A DNA stretch of 64,000 nt from Ctenosaura bakeri (GCA_948474755.1 CAOLHI010001659.1:124001-188000), one strand, 5' to 3'. Shown: positions 26,378-36,965, counted from the first letter of the stretch. Notes: a model not told the origin generated them from the letters alone. A program made the numbers and translations.

Positions 26378-26792
26378 CAAACACAACACACACAAAATTG
26401 TCTCAATACAACAGCCAGTGGCCATCACCCTGTCCCCTCTTCCCATTAAAATTCCCCTTTGTTTCTTCACCTGTCCAGGCATTAAAAAGGTATCCCAATT
26501 CCCATCAATGTTTGTCACCTAATGCTAAGACCATTAGTCCTTTAAGGACCCAATTGTTTGCTTTTCTAGAGAGCCATTAACACCTTCCCCTTCAGGGCAA
26601 AGAAGGGGTATTTAAACTCTGGCTCTGAGCCTGGCGATTTGTAGTACTTTGGATGCAAGTTAGTGCATTACACTGCATGAGAGCCTCCAGATTCCTGTTA
26701 TTTATGCTACCCTCAGACCACTAGTCTGAGCCACATCACTTTGTCTCTTTTTCTTCAGGATAGGTAGATATTGCCCACTTCGTCCTAACTCC
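26378..26792 (+). repeat. 3' LTR of retrovirus copy B, right part
   Basis: It continues the LTR from AAATTGTCTCAATACAACA through GGTATTTAAACTCTGGCTCT (TATA-like) to CAGGATAGGTAGATATTGCC. This matches 15479-15825 closely. The match ends at about 26792, before the poly(A) signal of the 5' LTR, so this LTR is 3'-truncated. Confidence 0.65.
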
Positions 26793-27480
26793 TATCATAG
26801 GTTGATTTCTGAAGTAAGGATCTGTTCTTTTGACCTCCCTGACTTCCTCTTTAGTGGCAAGCTATAGATGTGACAAACCATGGTATGTACAGATGACAGT
26901 TTTCCCGCAGAAAGAATAGAAAAGTATATCCAAATAAGTTGCCAGTTCTGGTTTGCAGAACCATGGCTTTTGTGAACAGTTATTTGCAAACTATAGTGTA
27001 GCAGCAAATTGTGGATTGCCGTAGAAAAAGAAAATTGAGAAGATGTGAGGGAGTGAATGCGTCCAAAACTCCTTCTAACACCACTCCAATTCATACTGTT
27101 ATCTACAACTGAGAGAGAAATGATTTTTTGGATAGTTGTGCAACATCGGTTGTATTCTATTTTCTGTGAATGAAATTAATATATAAAAATAAAAAGGAAA
27201 AGACTTAGAAAAAAGTTTGTTACAATATAGTTGCAGTTAGCAAACAGTCAACTTTATCCTTTGTTAACTGAGAAAGATCTGAAGCAGATGTTTTTCTCCC
27301 ACTCAATGAATTAGTACACTTTTATTTCAGGCTACACAAACATCATGACATTAAATAATGAAGTTCAGCAGAATAGAGTTAATGATATTGACATGTTCTG
27401 TACAGATATTTTTCTCTATTAGATTAAAAGAAATATTACTTTGTATTTTCCCCCAAGAAAATAATTTTTGTCTACTTTAG
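26793..27480 (+). other. ZPBP: Upstream intron of ZPBP, no repeat recognised
   Basis: Probably unique intron sequence. It ends in AATTTTTGTCTACTTTAG, a usable splice acceptor before the exon at 27481. No further ZPBP exon was identified with confidence. Confidence 0.5.
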
Positions 27481-27533
27481 GCAAAAGACTTAATAGAGAA
27501 ATGTTTTAGCCAACAAGTTGAAGTTCTTAGGAA
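27477..27533 (+). repeat. Partial exon duplication, source copy
   Basis: The block from TTAG through GCAAAAGACTTAATAGAGAA to TGAAGTT, i.e. the splice acceptor and the first ~50 bases of the exon, recurs with a few differences at 27947-28004. Confidence 0.75.
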
Positions 27534-27658
27534 TCAGACAGCACCACTACCAGACATCTACTATATTGAAGGCACTTTACAAATGGTATGGGTTAATCGC
27601 TGTTCTCCAGGCTATGGAATGAATCCTCTACTACATCCAGATTGCCCCAATTGCTGTG
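27481..27658 (+). CDS. ZPBP: ZPBP penultimate exon (cysteine-rich C-terminal part)
   Basis: A 178-bp exon, open only in phase 0, between an acceptor AG at 27479-27480 and a donor GTAGGT at 27659. It encodes [12 protein letters not shown] at the start, [14 protein letters not shown] and [20 protein letters not shown] at the end. I recognise this as the C-terminal region of zona pellucida-binding protein (Sp38/ZPBP family), an acrosomal matrix protein of sperm involved in acrosome formation and zona binding. The exon ends in phase 1, which fits the exon at 54941 exactly. ZPBP2 is the alternative, but the downstream exon reads more like ZPBP. Earlier exons (signal peptide, Ig-like part) must lie upstream of the window or remain unrecognised. 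Confidence 0.8.
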
Positions 27659-28620
27659 GTAGGTAAAACATTATAAACTAAATTTTAAAGATTTGTCAAA
27701 TTGTTTTCTATTCAGATAGATTCGACAGTTAGCTATTTGTATTGTGATTCCAAGTACTCACAGAGAATTACACAGCTTATAGTATAAGCTGGAAAATGAG
27801 TTTTGATATTTTGAGAAAGGGGTTAATTAAAAATTGTTAATTTCTGACTTTTGTTTACAGGTAGCTTAAACAAGTAGCATAAACTAGTATTTTGGTAGGC
27901 ATTTGAGAAGATTTGTCTGCAAGTGTTGGTCTGTAATTTAAAGATTTAGGCAAAAGACTTAATAGAGAAATTTTTTAGCCAACAAGATGAAGTTACTGGG
28001 AATTTACAGATCATACTAATGTGTTTATTGCATAAATAATCAAGTGAGCAATTGTCCCCATGTCTACTACTAACCATCTCTCTAGATTACTAGTAGTCTC
28101 TAGACTTATTTGTAGTGTAGCTATTCATTTATAGTTATCTAGTTGGGTAAATTTTTCTCTTATTTAGTGACTACAATAATATTTTGGGATTGCATGAAAT
28201 GCTGCCTGTCTGAACAGATTGACCGTCCCAAAGCAGTACTTTGTGTCCCACCCTGTATTTCTGTTATTTTAAAAAAGAATTGAAATCTATTTAGGAATAT
28301 GAACTATGTTGTCAGTACTGTGGTTCATCCAGATGGCAGATTAATTCTATCTCAATCTCCATGTAGAAGTTTCATTGGCAAAGCTTATGCTTTGAGAGTA
28401 GCGTGCAATGTGGGTAAATTTGGGTCCTTTTTTGGGGGCAGTATAGCTAAAATCTTAGGCTGCAGTTCTAATTTGTAGGCTGGAACATGACATTTTATTG
28501 TGTAAGGGTCTTAAATGTGATTTTATGATGTTATGACTTCAAAGGACAATATATTAATATATATAGTATATTAAATAATATAATATAATTCTATGAAAGT
28601 AGCGTAATTGTGTGATGTTA
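27659..28620 (+). other. ZPBP: Start of the last ZPBP intron
   Basis: GTAGGTAAAACA opens a 27.3-kb intron that ends at 54940. Apart from the partial exon copy, this first kilobase shows no recognised repeat or gene. Confidence 0.6.
27947..28004 (+). pseudogene. Partial copy of the ZPBP exon 5' end
   Basis: It matches 27477-27533, including the TTAG acceptor, GCAAAAGACTTAATAGAGAA and CCAACAAG-TGAAGTT. It lies about 470 bp downstream, in the intron. It lacks a good pyrimidine tract and the rest of the exon. After about 17 codons the sequences diverge. It is probably a dead duplicate, but it carries a possible acceptor. Confidence 0.65.
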
Positions 28621-28621
28621 C

Positions 28622-28720
28622 GTAGTGTGTGTATATATACACACACACGCGTGCGCACACACACATCTATATATAGATGTAGATACTGTATTTGCTGGCA
28701 TATAGATATATATAGATATA
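28622..28720 (+). repeat. Microsatellite cluster (TG/TA/CA)
   Basis: GTGTGTATATATACACACAC followed by CGCGTGCGCACACACACATC and a TATAGA run. It is partly self-complementary and could form a hairpin. A short copy of the adjacent MITE end (ACTGTATTTGCTGGCATATA) lies at 28685. Confidence 0.8.
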
Positions 28721-28722
28721 TA

Positions 28723-28876
28723 TACTGTATTTGCTGGCATATAAGACTCACTCCCCCCCCCAAAAATACTATTTGAAAATGGGGTGCATCTTATATGCCA
28801 GTATGTCTTATATGCCAGCAAATAGTATTTGCCAGTGTGTAAATAGAGTGCATCTTATCTGTTGGCAAATACAGTA
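28723..28876 (+). mobile_element. Palindromic MITE with CTGTATTTGC inverted ends
   Basis: The left end CTGTATTTGCTGGCATATAA and the right end GGCAAATACAG are inverted repeats flanked by TA on both sides (28723-28724, 28875-28876). That is the target duplication expected of a Tc1/mariner-type element. The interior repeats the inner end several times (CTTATATGCCAG). At about 150 bp it has no coding capacity. Confidence 0.65.
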
Positions 28877-28904
28877 ATATGATATATGTTATACTTGTTC
28901 TTGC

Positions 28905-30182
28905 AGGGATGGGACTTGGGATCACTGTTTTACAGTGGCTCCATTCCTTCCTGGAGGACTGAACCCAGAAGCTGATGCTGGAGGACTACTGTTTGACCCC
29001 TTGTCCTTTGGATTGTGGGGTCCCTCAGGGTTCAGTTTGTCCCCCATGCTATTTAACATCCACATGAAACCCACTGGGACAGGTTGTCTGGAGTTTTGGG
29101 GTTCAGTACCATCACTATGCAGATGACACCCAACTTTGTTACTCCTTTCCACCACATGCCAAGGAAGTTGTTTTGGCTCTAAGCCAGTGCCTGTCAACAG
29201 TAATGGACTGGATGAGGGCGAACTAATTGAAACTTAATCCAGACAAAATGGAAATGGTCCTGGTCAGTTGAAAGGCATATCTGGGAATGGGGATTCAGCC
29301 TGTGTTACATGGGGTCACACTCCCCCTGAAGATGCAGGTCTGCAGCTTGGGGGTGTTCTTGGATTCAACTCTGAGCCTGGGACCCAGGTTTCAATGGTAG
29401 CGAGGAGTGCATTTGCACACTTAAGGCTTTTGCATCAACTGCCCCCATTCCTTGAGATGTCAGACCTGGTCACAGTAACACATGTCTTGGTTACATCTTG
29501 GTTGGATTATTGTAACACACTCTACGTGGAGCTGCCTTTGAAGAGTGTTCAGAAACTTCAGTGGGTCTAAAGAGCTGCAGTTAGATTGTTAACTGGAGCT
29601 GGCTACAGGGATCACGCAACCCCTACTCTGCACTATCTTCATTAGTTGCTGGTCTGTTTCCAGGCATAATTAAAAGTGCTGAGGTGATGACTTTTAAAGT
29701 GCTGCATGACTCAGGTACAGCTTATCTGAAGGACTATGAACTAGCCTGGGCTTTAAGATCTGCTGGAGAAGCCTTTCTCTCTGTCTCACCACCTTCACAA
29801 ATGTATTTGGTAGGAACATGGGAGAGGGCCTTTTCAGCGGCTGCTCCCAGTCTCTGGAACTCCCTTCCTGGAGAGGTCACACTGGCACCCTCCCTGCCTT
29901 TCTGTAACCGGAGACATTTGTATTTCAGCAGGCATTCAATATGTGATCATTGCCTGGCTGACTAAAAGTGCTGGTTATTTTAAACTTGTAGTAATTGTGA
30001 TTTGTTTATTTGTTTGTAATATGTATTCTAACTTTATTTTAATTATTACTTACTTGTTTAATTTGTGTTTTAACTTTTATATGTTATGATTTTTTTAACT
30101 ATGTTTCCTTTTTAAAGTCTATAAGCCACTTCAAGTCTTTCCAAGGAAAAAAGCAAGATACAAATAAAGATGATGATGATAC
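28905..30182 (+). mobile_element. L2-clade LINE, 3' part
   Basis: Translation in changing frames gives the LINE reverse-transcriptase block GVPQGSVxSPMLFNIHMKP-like near 29010-29070 and HYADDTQL at 29113-29136. LNPDKMEMVLVS-like follows near 29235-29270. Further on are SWLDYCNTLY (29497-29526) and WNSLP (29857-29871) of the C-terminal end. The tail ends in CAAATAAAGATGATGATGAT, a simple repeat typical of L2 ends. The CR1 at 30183 seems to have inserted into this tail, because ATGATAATAATA continues at 35172. Confidence 0.75.
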
Positions 30183-30272
30183 TAATCATAGAATCATAGA
30201 ATCATAGAAATTCAGAGTTGGAAGAGACCACACAGGCCATCCAGTCCAAACCCCTGCCATGCAGGAACACCG

Positions 30273-33098
30273 TCAAATCAATCCCGACAGATGGCTATCA
30301 AGCCTCTGCTTAAAAACCTCCAAGGAAGGAGACTCCACTACACTCCGAGGCAGCAGATTCCATTGCCGGACAGCCCTGACTGTCAGGAAGTTCTTCCTGA
30401 GGTTCAGGTGGAATCTCCTTTCCTGCAGCTTGAATCCATTGCTCCTTGTCCTGGTCTCTGGAGCAGCAGAAAACAAGTCCCCTCCTTCCTCTACGTGGCA
30501 TCCCTTCAAATATTTAAACATGGCTATCATGTCCCCTCTTAACCTCCTCTTCTGCAGACTAAGCATACCCAGCTCTCTAAGTCTATCCTCATAGGGCTTG
30601 GCTTCCAGGCCTCTCACCATTTTGGTCGCCCTCCTCTGGACTTGCTCCAGCTTGTCAATATCCTTCTTGAATTGGGGTGCCCAGAACTGGACACAGTATT
30701 CAAGATGGGGTCTAACCAAAGCAGAGTAGAGTGGTACCAGTACCTCCCTCGATCTAGACACCATACTCCTATTGATGCAGCCGAGAATTGCATTGGCTTT
30801 CTTGGCTGCCACATCACACTGCTGACTCATGTTCAGCTTGTGGTCTATGAAGACTCCTAGATCCCTTTCACACGTACTGCTATCCAGCCACGTGTCCCCC
30901 ATCCTATATTTGTGGATTCCATTATTTCTGCCTAAGTGTAGGACCTTACATTTCTCTCTGTTGAATTTCATTTTGTTCGCCCTGGCCCAGCTCTCCAATC
31001 TATCCAGGTCATTTTGAATTTTGATCCTGTCCTCTGGCGTATTAGCAACCCCTCCCAATTTGGTGTCATCTGCAAATTTGATCAGCATGCCCTCTATTCC
31101 TTCATCCAAGTCATTGATAAAAATATTGAACAGCACTGGGCCTAGGACAGAACCCTGTGGCACCCCGCTAGTCACTTCTCTCCAGGACAAAAAGCAGCCA
31201 TTCGTGATCACCCTTTGGGTTCGGTCGGTCAACCAATTACAAATCCAACTAACGGTAGCCCTGTCCAGCCCACATTTTACTAGCTTCTTTGCAAGAATGT
31301 CATGGGGAACTTTGTCAAAGGCCTTACTGAAATCAAGATATGCTACATCCACAGCATTCCCTTCATCTATCAAGCTAGTAACTCTGTCATAAAAAGAGAT
31401 AAGATTAGTCTGGCATGACTTATTTTTGAGAAATCCATGTTGACTTCTCGTGATTACCGCGTTGCTTTCTAAATGATTAGAAACTGACTGTTTAATGATC
31501 TGCTCCAGGATCTTTCCGGGTACTGATGTCAGGCTGACTGGGCGATAGTTATTTGGGTCCTCTTTTTTTCCCTTCTTGAAGATGGGGATAACATTTGCTC
31601 TCCTCCAATCTGCTGGAACTTCTCCTGTCCTCCAAGATTTCTCAAAAATTATAGCAAGCGGTTCCGAAATGACCTCTGCCAGCTCTTTTAATATCCTAGG
31701 ATGCAATTCATCTGGCCCTGGAGACTTGAATTCATCCAATGCGGCCAGGTATTCCTGTACCACCTCTCTACTTATTATGTGCCTCATTTCCTCTGCTTCC
31801 TCCCCTGCTCCCCAACCGCCAGGTTGAGTGCTTGTATCCTTCTGGGAAAAAACTGAGGCAAAGAAGGTGTTAAGTAGCTCTGCCTTTTCTCTCCCCCCTG
31901 TGACCAATTCGCCATCTTCTCTGCGTAGCGACCCTACTGTCTCCTTCTTTTTCCTTTTGCTGCGGACATATTTAAAAAAACCCTTTTTATTGTTTTTAAT
32001 GTATCTGGCCAGTCTAAGCTCGTTCTGTGCTTTAGCCTTTCTGACTTCCTCCCTACATCTCCTAGCTACTTGCTTAAATTCTTCTTTGGTGGTTTCCCCC
32101 TTCTTCCATTTCCTATACATGTTTCTCTTAACTCTTAGCTCAGCTGAGAGTTCTTTAGTCAACCATTCTGGTTTCTTCAGATGCCTTCCATTTTTCCTCC
32201 TTAATGGCACTGTTTTAGACTGTGCCTTCAGTATCTCCTTTTGAAGGAACTCCCATGCCTCCTGAACTCCTTTCCCTTTCACTATTCCTGACCACGGAAT
32301 TCCAGCCAGCAGCTCCCTAAGTTTACAGAAGTCCGCTTTTTTAAAATCTAAGATGAGTGTCTGGCTACCCTTATCTTCTCCTTCCCACTGAATACTAAAT
32401 TCCAACAGGGCATGGTCACTCCCCCCTAAAGATCCAACCACTTCTACCTCATTCACAAGGTCATCCCTGTTGGTCAAGACCAGATCTAGAATATTTGATC
32501 CCCTTGTGACCTCTTCCACCTTCTGGACCATGAAGTTGTCTGCAAGACAAGCAAGAAACTTGCTGGACCTTGCTGTCTTGGCAGAGTTTGACTGCCAGCA
32601 TATATCCGGGTAATTGAAATCTCCTATTATTACTGTATCCCTCCTCTTTGAATGTGCAGTCATTTGGTTGAGGAAGGCGTCATCCAAGTCCTCAGCCTGG
32701 GTTGGAGGTCTGTAGTAAACCCCCACCAGAATATCCCTATTGTTTCTCGCTGCCTTAATTCTTACCCAAATGCTCTCTACCTGGCTTTCTGGGTTTAAGT
32801 CCTGGATCTCTTCACAGGTGAAAACATCCTTGACATACAAGGCTACTCCTCCTCCTTTCTTGTTTGGTCTATTTTTACAAAACAGGCTATACCCCTCTAT
32901 TCCTGTATTCCAATCATGAGACTCATCCCACCAGGTCTCAGTGATGCCTATCGAATCGTATTTATTTTCTTGTACTAGGAGTACAAGCTCATCCTGCTTG
33001 TTTCCCATACTCCTTGCATTAGTGTAGAGACACTTAAGTCCCTGGGCCCTTCCTGCAAGTCCTGTACTATTGATTCTACTCCTCCCGCCATTGGCCAC
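30273..33098 (-). CDS. CR1 ORF2: APE endonuclease + reverse transcriptase, intact
   Basis: 941 open codons. The endonuclease holds [36 protein letters not shown] and [10 protein letters not shown], i.e. the Asn, Glu, Tyr, Asp and Ser-Asp-His positions needed to nick target DNA. The reverse transcriptase has [65 protein letters not shown] and the catalytic FADDTK. The CR1 C-terminus follows ([28 protein letters not shown]). I see no missing key residue. The open frame begins upstream of 33098; the codon there is GTG. The first in-frame ATG, at 33008, lies after the conserved TNARS block, so the real start is unclear. This element could have been active recently. Confidence 0.9.
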   Translation of the reverse strand: MANGGRSRINSTGLAGRAQGLKCLYTNARSMGNKQDELVLLVQENKYDSIGITETWWDESHDWNTGIEGYSLFCKNRPNKKGGGVALYVKDVFTCEEIQDLNPESQVESIWVRIKAARNNRDILVGVYYRPPTQAEDLDDAFLNQMTAHSKRRDTVIIGDFNYPDICWQSNSAKTARSSKFLACLADNFMVQKVEEVTRGSNILDLVLTNRDDLVNEVEVVGSLGGSDHALLEFSIQWEGEDKGSQTLILDFKKADFCKLRELLAGIPWSGIVKGKGVQEAWEFLQKEILKAQSKTVPLRRKNGRHLKKPEWLTKELSAELRVKRNMYRKWKKGETTKEEFKQVARRCREEVRKAKAQNELRLARYIKNNKKGFFKYVRSKRKKKETVGSLRREDGELVTGGREKAELLNTFFASVFSQKDTSTQPGGWGAGEEAEEMRHIISREVVQEYLAALDEFKSPGPDELHPRILKELAEVISEPLAIIFEKSWRTGEVPADWRRANVIPIFKKGKKEDPNNYRPVSLTSVPGKILEQIIKQSVSNHLESNAVITRSQHGFLKNKSCQTNLISFYDRVTSLIDEGNAVDVAYLDFSKAFDKVPHDILAKKLVKCGLDRATVSWICNWLTDRTQRVITNGCFLSWREVTSGVPQGSVLGPVLFNIFINDLDEGIEGMLIKFADDTKLGGVANTPEDRIKIQNDLDRLESWARANKMKFNREKCKVLHLGRNNGIHKYRMGDTWLDSSTCERDLGVFIDHKLNMSQQCDVAAKKANAILGCINRSMVSRSREVLVPLYSALVRPHLEYCVQFWAPQFKKDIDKLEQVQRRATKMVRGLEAKPYEDRLRELGMLSLQKRRLRGDMIAMFKYLKGCHVEEGGDLFSAAPETRTRSNGFKLQERRFHLNLRKNFLTVRAVRQWNLLPRSVVESPSLEVFKQRLDSHLSGLI

Positions 33099-33190
33099 TT
33101 GTACTACTTGTCCAGTATCATTTGGGCCTTTTCCCCCTGTGTTCTCTGAGTCCTTGCCCTGAATAATATTGTCCCCCTCCCCAGTGGAAC

Positions 33191-34222
33191 TTAGTTTAAA
33201 GACCTCTTAATCTTCCTTGCAAGACTGTTAGCAAAAACATTCCTGCCAAGTTTTGTGAGGTGCAGCCCATCCCTCGCCAGAAGCCCATGTTCATGGAAAT
33301 TCAGGCCATGTTCCAAAAACCCAAACCGTTGTTGGCGGCACCATGTGCGGAGTCAGTTGTTGACCTCTACTATTGCCCTTTCCCTATGTGCACCGTATCC
33401 TTGAACAGGGAGGAGAGACGAAATGACCACCCGCACACCAAGGTCCTTAAGCTTTGTCCCCATACGTTCGTAGTCCTTTGCAATGTGGTTTAAGCTGCTC
33501 CTCGCAGTGTCATTGGTTCCGACATGAACCAAAATGAGGGGCTTATAGTCAGTGGGTTTGACTAGCCTGGTTAGCCTCTCCGTTACGTGGTTGATCCTGG
33601 CCCCAGGAAGACAACAGACCTCTCGATTGAGCTTGTCCGTTTTGCAGATTGCTGTTTCAGTTCCTCTTAGCAAAGAGCCCCCAACAACCAGAACTCGCCT
33701 CTTCTGAGGCTTCCCCTGGGCTCCTCGATAAGCGTGTTTTACCAGGACTGCCTGAGCATTCTGTTGAGGCTGGGAGCGTTGATCTAGTTCCTGTTGCCGA
33801 TGTTGGATTCTTTCTTGTTGACATTCTGTTCCCTCTGCGTAGTGCTCCTCTTTGTCTGTAAGTCCAAGTACATCAAAGCGATTGTGTAGGTTAAGAGTCT
33901 CTGTTACCTTTTTGGTCCTTTTACTCCTCCGTGTAACATTTGCCCAAGCCTCCGTTTCCTGGCGCTGTGTACTGGCTTCCTGATCTGGCAGCTCCTCCTT
34001 GTATTTGGAGTTCCGGTAGGTCTTCTCTTCCCTATCCAAAAACTCCTCCCCTTCCCTGATAAGGTGGAGATCAGAAACTCGTGCCTCCAGCTGGCGACCC
34101 TTCTCCTCCAAGAAGGTGACCAGCTTGCACTTGGTGCAGGTGTATCCAAGAACCTCTTGTGGCAAGAAAAGGAACATGCCACAAGTATTACAGGTGACTA
34201 CAGCAGCTCCCTCTCCTTCCAT
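33191..34222 (-). pseudogene. CR1 ORF1 with zinc motif and SGNH/esterase-like domain, one premature stop
   Basis: It starts at the ATG at 34222 (MEGEGAAVVTCNTCG). Residues 10-35 carry two CxxC pairs (CNTC, CTKC), a zinc-binding motif. A Gln/Glu-rich middle follows. From about residue 175 there is an SGNH-hydrolase-like domain: RRVLVVGGSLLRG, HVGTNDTARS and, after the stop, DGLHLTKLG. In CR1, ORF1 is an RNA-binding/esterase protein of the retrotransposition particle. The frame stops at TGA 33355-33353 after VNN. The CR1 fragment at 52802-53119 has Trp at this place (INHW), so this is a Trp-to-stop change. The frame is then open to TAA at 33193-33191. Confidence 0.85.
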
Positions 34223-34300
34223 CCTTGAAACTACAGAGAGTAGTACAGGAGAAGCTCGAGAAAGTAAAGGAGTTCAAGTGCGTGCGCCGAAGGCGCTTGC

Positions 34301-34614
34301 CGTTGGTAGCTCCTAATAAAGCTCCTCCCCGCTAGCTGCCTCCTCCCCCTTGTTAGTCAGACCGTGTGATCAGGCAGAGCCCACGGCCAGGACAATAGCC
34401 AGCAATCAATAGCAAGCAAATAACAAGCAAGGCCCCTCAAGCACAGCAAAAACAAGCAAGGCCCCTCCAGCACAGCAAAAACAAGCAAGGCCCCACAAGC
34501 ACAGCAAAAACAAGCACAGCAAAAAAAACAAGCCTGTAAAACACACCTGGTCTAGGATGTCTTCACAGACCCAGCTCTCCTCTGCTCTTTCCTCTGGGAA
34601 ATGAGCTAGAGGCC
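34301..34614 (-). repeat. CR1 5' tandem unit 1 (314 bp)
   Basis: The unit nearest ORF1. It runs from CGTTGGTAGCTCCTAATAAA to GAGCTAGAGGCC and contains three copies of a 29-bp subrepeat (ACAAGCAAGGCCCCTCAAGC...). In LINEs such monomers usually carry the promoter. Confidence 0.9.
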
Positions 34615-34899
34615 CGTTGGTAGCTCCTAATAAAGCTCCTCCCCGCTAGCTGCCTCCTCCCCCTTGTTAGTCAGACCGTGTGATCAGGCAGAACCCACGG
34701 CCAGGACAATAGCCAGCAATCAATAGCAAGCAGATAACAAGCAAGGCCCCTCAAGCACAGCAAAAACAAGCAAGGCCCCTCAAGCACAGCAAAAACAAGC
34801 ACAGCAAAAAAAACAAGCCTGTAAAACACACCTGGTCTAGGATGTCTTCACAGACCCAGCTCTCCTCTGCTCTTTCCTCTGGGAAATGAGCTAGAGGCC
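34615..34899 (-). repeat. CR1 5' tandem unit 2 (285 bp)
   Basis: Almost identical to unit 1 but with two copies of the 29-bp subrepeat. The 29-bp length difference is exactly one subrepeat. Confidence 0.9.
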
Positions 34900-35170
34900 C
34901 GTTGGTAGCTCCTAATAAAGCTCCTCCCCGCTAGCTGCCTCCTCCCCCTTGTTAGTCAGACCGTGTGATCAGGCAGAGCCCACGGCCAGGACAATAGCCA
35001 GCAATCAATAGCAAGCAAATAACAAGCAAGGCCCCTCAAGCATAGCAAAAACAAGCAAGGCCCCACAAGCACAGCAAAAACAAGCACAGCAAAAAAAACA
35101 AGCCTGTAAAACACACCTGGTCTAGGATGTCTTCACAGACCCAGCTCTCCTCTGCTCTTTCCTCTGGGAA
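34900..35170 (-). repeat. CR1 5' tandem unit 3 (271 bp, outermost)
   Basis: It contains two subrepeats and stops at CCTCTGGGAA, 14 bp short of a full unit. This is the 5' end of the inserted element; unrelated sequence with ATGATAATAATA follows. Confidence 0.85.
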
Positions 35171-36965
35171 AATGATAATAATATAGAATTGCAACCCCTG
35201 AAATACATGATATTTTGTGATTTTTATACATGTCGGCCATGATCCTGTATTGTTAGAAGTAACTATCATGACAGAGGTCTGTTGTCATAGTTACATCTTA
35301 TCATGCCAACACCCCCCCCCATCTCCAACCTGGTATATCTGCTTGGCAGAGCCTCAAATGAAGGATTTCCAAGGTGCTGAAGATAGGGCACAAGGAAGAG
35401 ACATCTGAGGCACATTGAGAAGAAGCAGCTGGAGAGACCCCTTAGAGTCTGAATGTAACTCATGATACCCAGGATGAGGAGAATGCCTCAAATGCCATTT
35501 TTCTATATCTAATCTGCTGCACCTGAAAAACCTTTTGGTTGAGGTATTGTCAGGCTGAAATGTTAGGTTTTTGGGATCACATTCAGTTATTGACAACTAA
35601 TACTTATGAACTTGTAACTACTGAACAAGATGGCAGTTATCTTATTGAAAACCTTGGGAGTTTATGTCCTATGAAGATAATTGAAATTTATGTTGTTGTG
35701 TACAGAAATGTTTACTTTCTCAGTATTGAACTAAATAGGCACCCTCTTACTCAGTAAGGATTCATTCCATTATTTGCCTTCACTTAAGAGGCCAAAACTA
35801 TGTTGTGTACATACACCTGTAATACTGGAGTTCCTCTAACATATTGAAGGGTGATCTCTTTATTTGCATTTCTTGTCCCTAATGAGTATTTGTTTTATAT
35901 CCTTATTTTAAGACACTGCAGCTAGAACTGAGCCAAAATAATCTGGTTTCATTTCTTTCTGTTGTTAAAAAGCACCTCAGTGTTGTTGCATGCTTCACAC
36001 TGTCCCCTCAGAGTGTTGTAATTTCTTTTCAAACAAAACCTGAAGAAAGCCCCCAAAGTCTGGTTTTCTTTTTTTTAAAGCAACTAAACAGTGCAAACAC
36101 TAAACTAGTACACAGTGTACATCCTAGGGAAATTCCTGTGCCTTGGGGGCAGGGTTATTGTGCAGTCCTTGCACTTGCCTGTCCAAGTCTGGCAAAGTTC
36201 ACTGCTGCTAGCTGGCGTAGGCAATATGCCCTACGATTTGAGTTTTTAGTTGCATAATCCCTGACAATCAACTGTTACTCTAAAAGATCTGGAAGGCACT
36301 AGACCTGGGAACACTCATACGTAGAACAGACGTTGTTGACTATTTTGGTCAGTTGGGGCATTATTTTGAACTGCACTCTCTCAGTTTAGTTTACTTTAGT
36401 TTAGTTTACTGGACTTAATAAAGGATATTAATATAATAAACTATGAATCAAACCAGGTATGACAGTGGCAGCCCTATTTGTCTTGGAGTCTATTTTTTGG
36501 GCTGTAAGGACATGTAGTTTGTAAAAGGGTAGGATTATATAGGTGATGGGATATCATCCTAATGCTTACTCCTGTATATCCTCTCATTGAAATTGAACTA
36601 AGGAGAAAAATGCTTCCTGGACTCTTACGAGAGGGAGGAATATGAGACTAAATATATTAGATAAAATTTTAAATCTCTCATGTGTTATGGTCGCAACTTT
36701 ATTGGTGACAATTGTTAGAGCACTGGTGCAACTTAAGGCCAGTAGTTAATAGTCAATCATTGGCTATTTGACCACCAGTGGGACTCCACCTCCCATGTCT
36801 TTGGGGAAACCTGAAAGATGACAGTAAATTGAAAGCACAGGTGTGCTTCGCTCTGCAGTCGAGGAGTAACATACTGTCATGGGATGAGGATGGAGTGGCC
36901 CCTCAGCCATGCATCCCCTGAATGCCCACCTCTCTCAGCTTCCTTAAAGGGACTTTCATTAATTT
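35171..36965. other. ZPBP intron, nothing recognised
   Basis: No coding frame or known repeat family was recognised. There is a C-run at 35312-35319 and a short TTTAGTTTACTTTAGTTTAG tandem near 36387-36406. This may be old unique intron or undetected ancient repeats. Confidence 0.4.

Larger units (their letters stand above)
30183..35170 (-). mobile_element. Full-length, nearly intact CR1 LINE
   Basis: A ~5-kb reverse-strand element. The 3' end at 30183-30212 carries three CATAGAAT units, the diagnostic CR1 tail. ORF2 (33098-30273) is completely open and ORF1 (34222-33191) has one stop. The 5' UTR consists of three tandem units (35170-34301). Both flanks are ATGATGAT/ATGATAAT sequence, consistent with insertion into the tail of the L2 beside it. 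It serves as the reference for the other CR1 fragments in the window. Confidence 0.92.

Noticed and set aside
27325..27420. Possible extra ZPBP exon after TTTTATTTCAG at 27330
   Set aside because: An open stretch follows an acceptor-like site, but the peptide has no resemblance that I can name, a stop comes after about 30 codons, and no good donor fits the phase of the next exon.
33353..33493. Forward ORFs antisense to the CR1 (e.g. 31021-31392, 31828-32244)
   Set aside because: They are the reverse reading of intact CR1 ORF2/ORF1; the low stop density is inherited from the sense frame.
34301..35170. CRISPR-like array of short repeats and spacers
   Set aside because: The repeats are ~300-bp tandem units with direct 29-bp subrepeats and no unique spacers, and they form the 5' end of a CR1 in a vertebrate genome.
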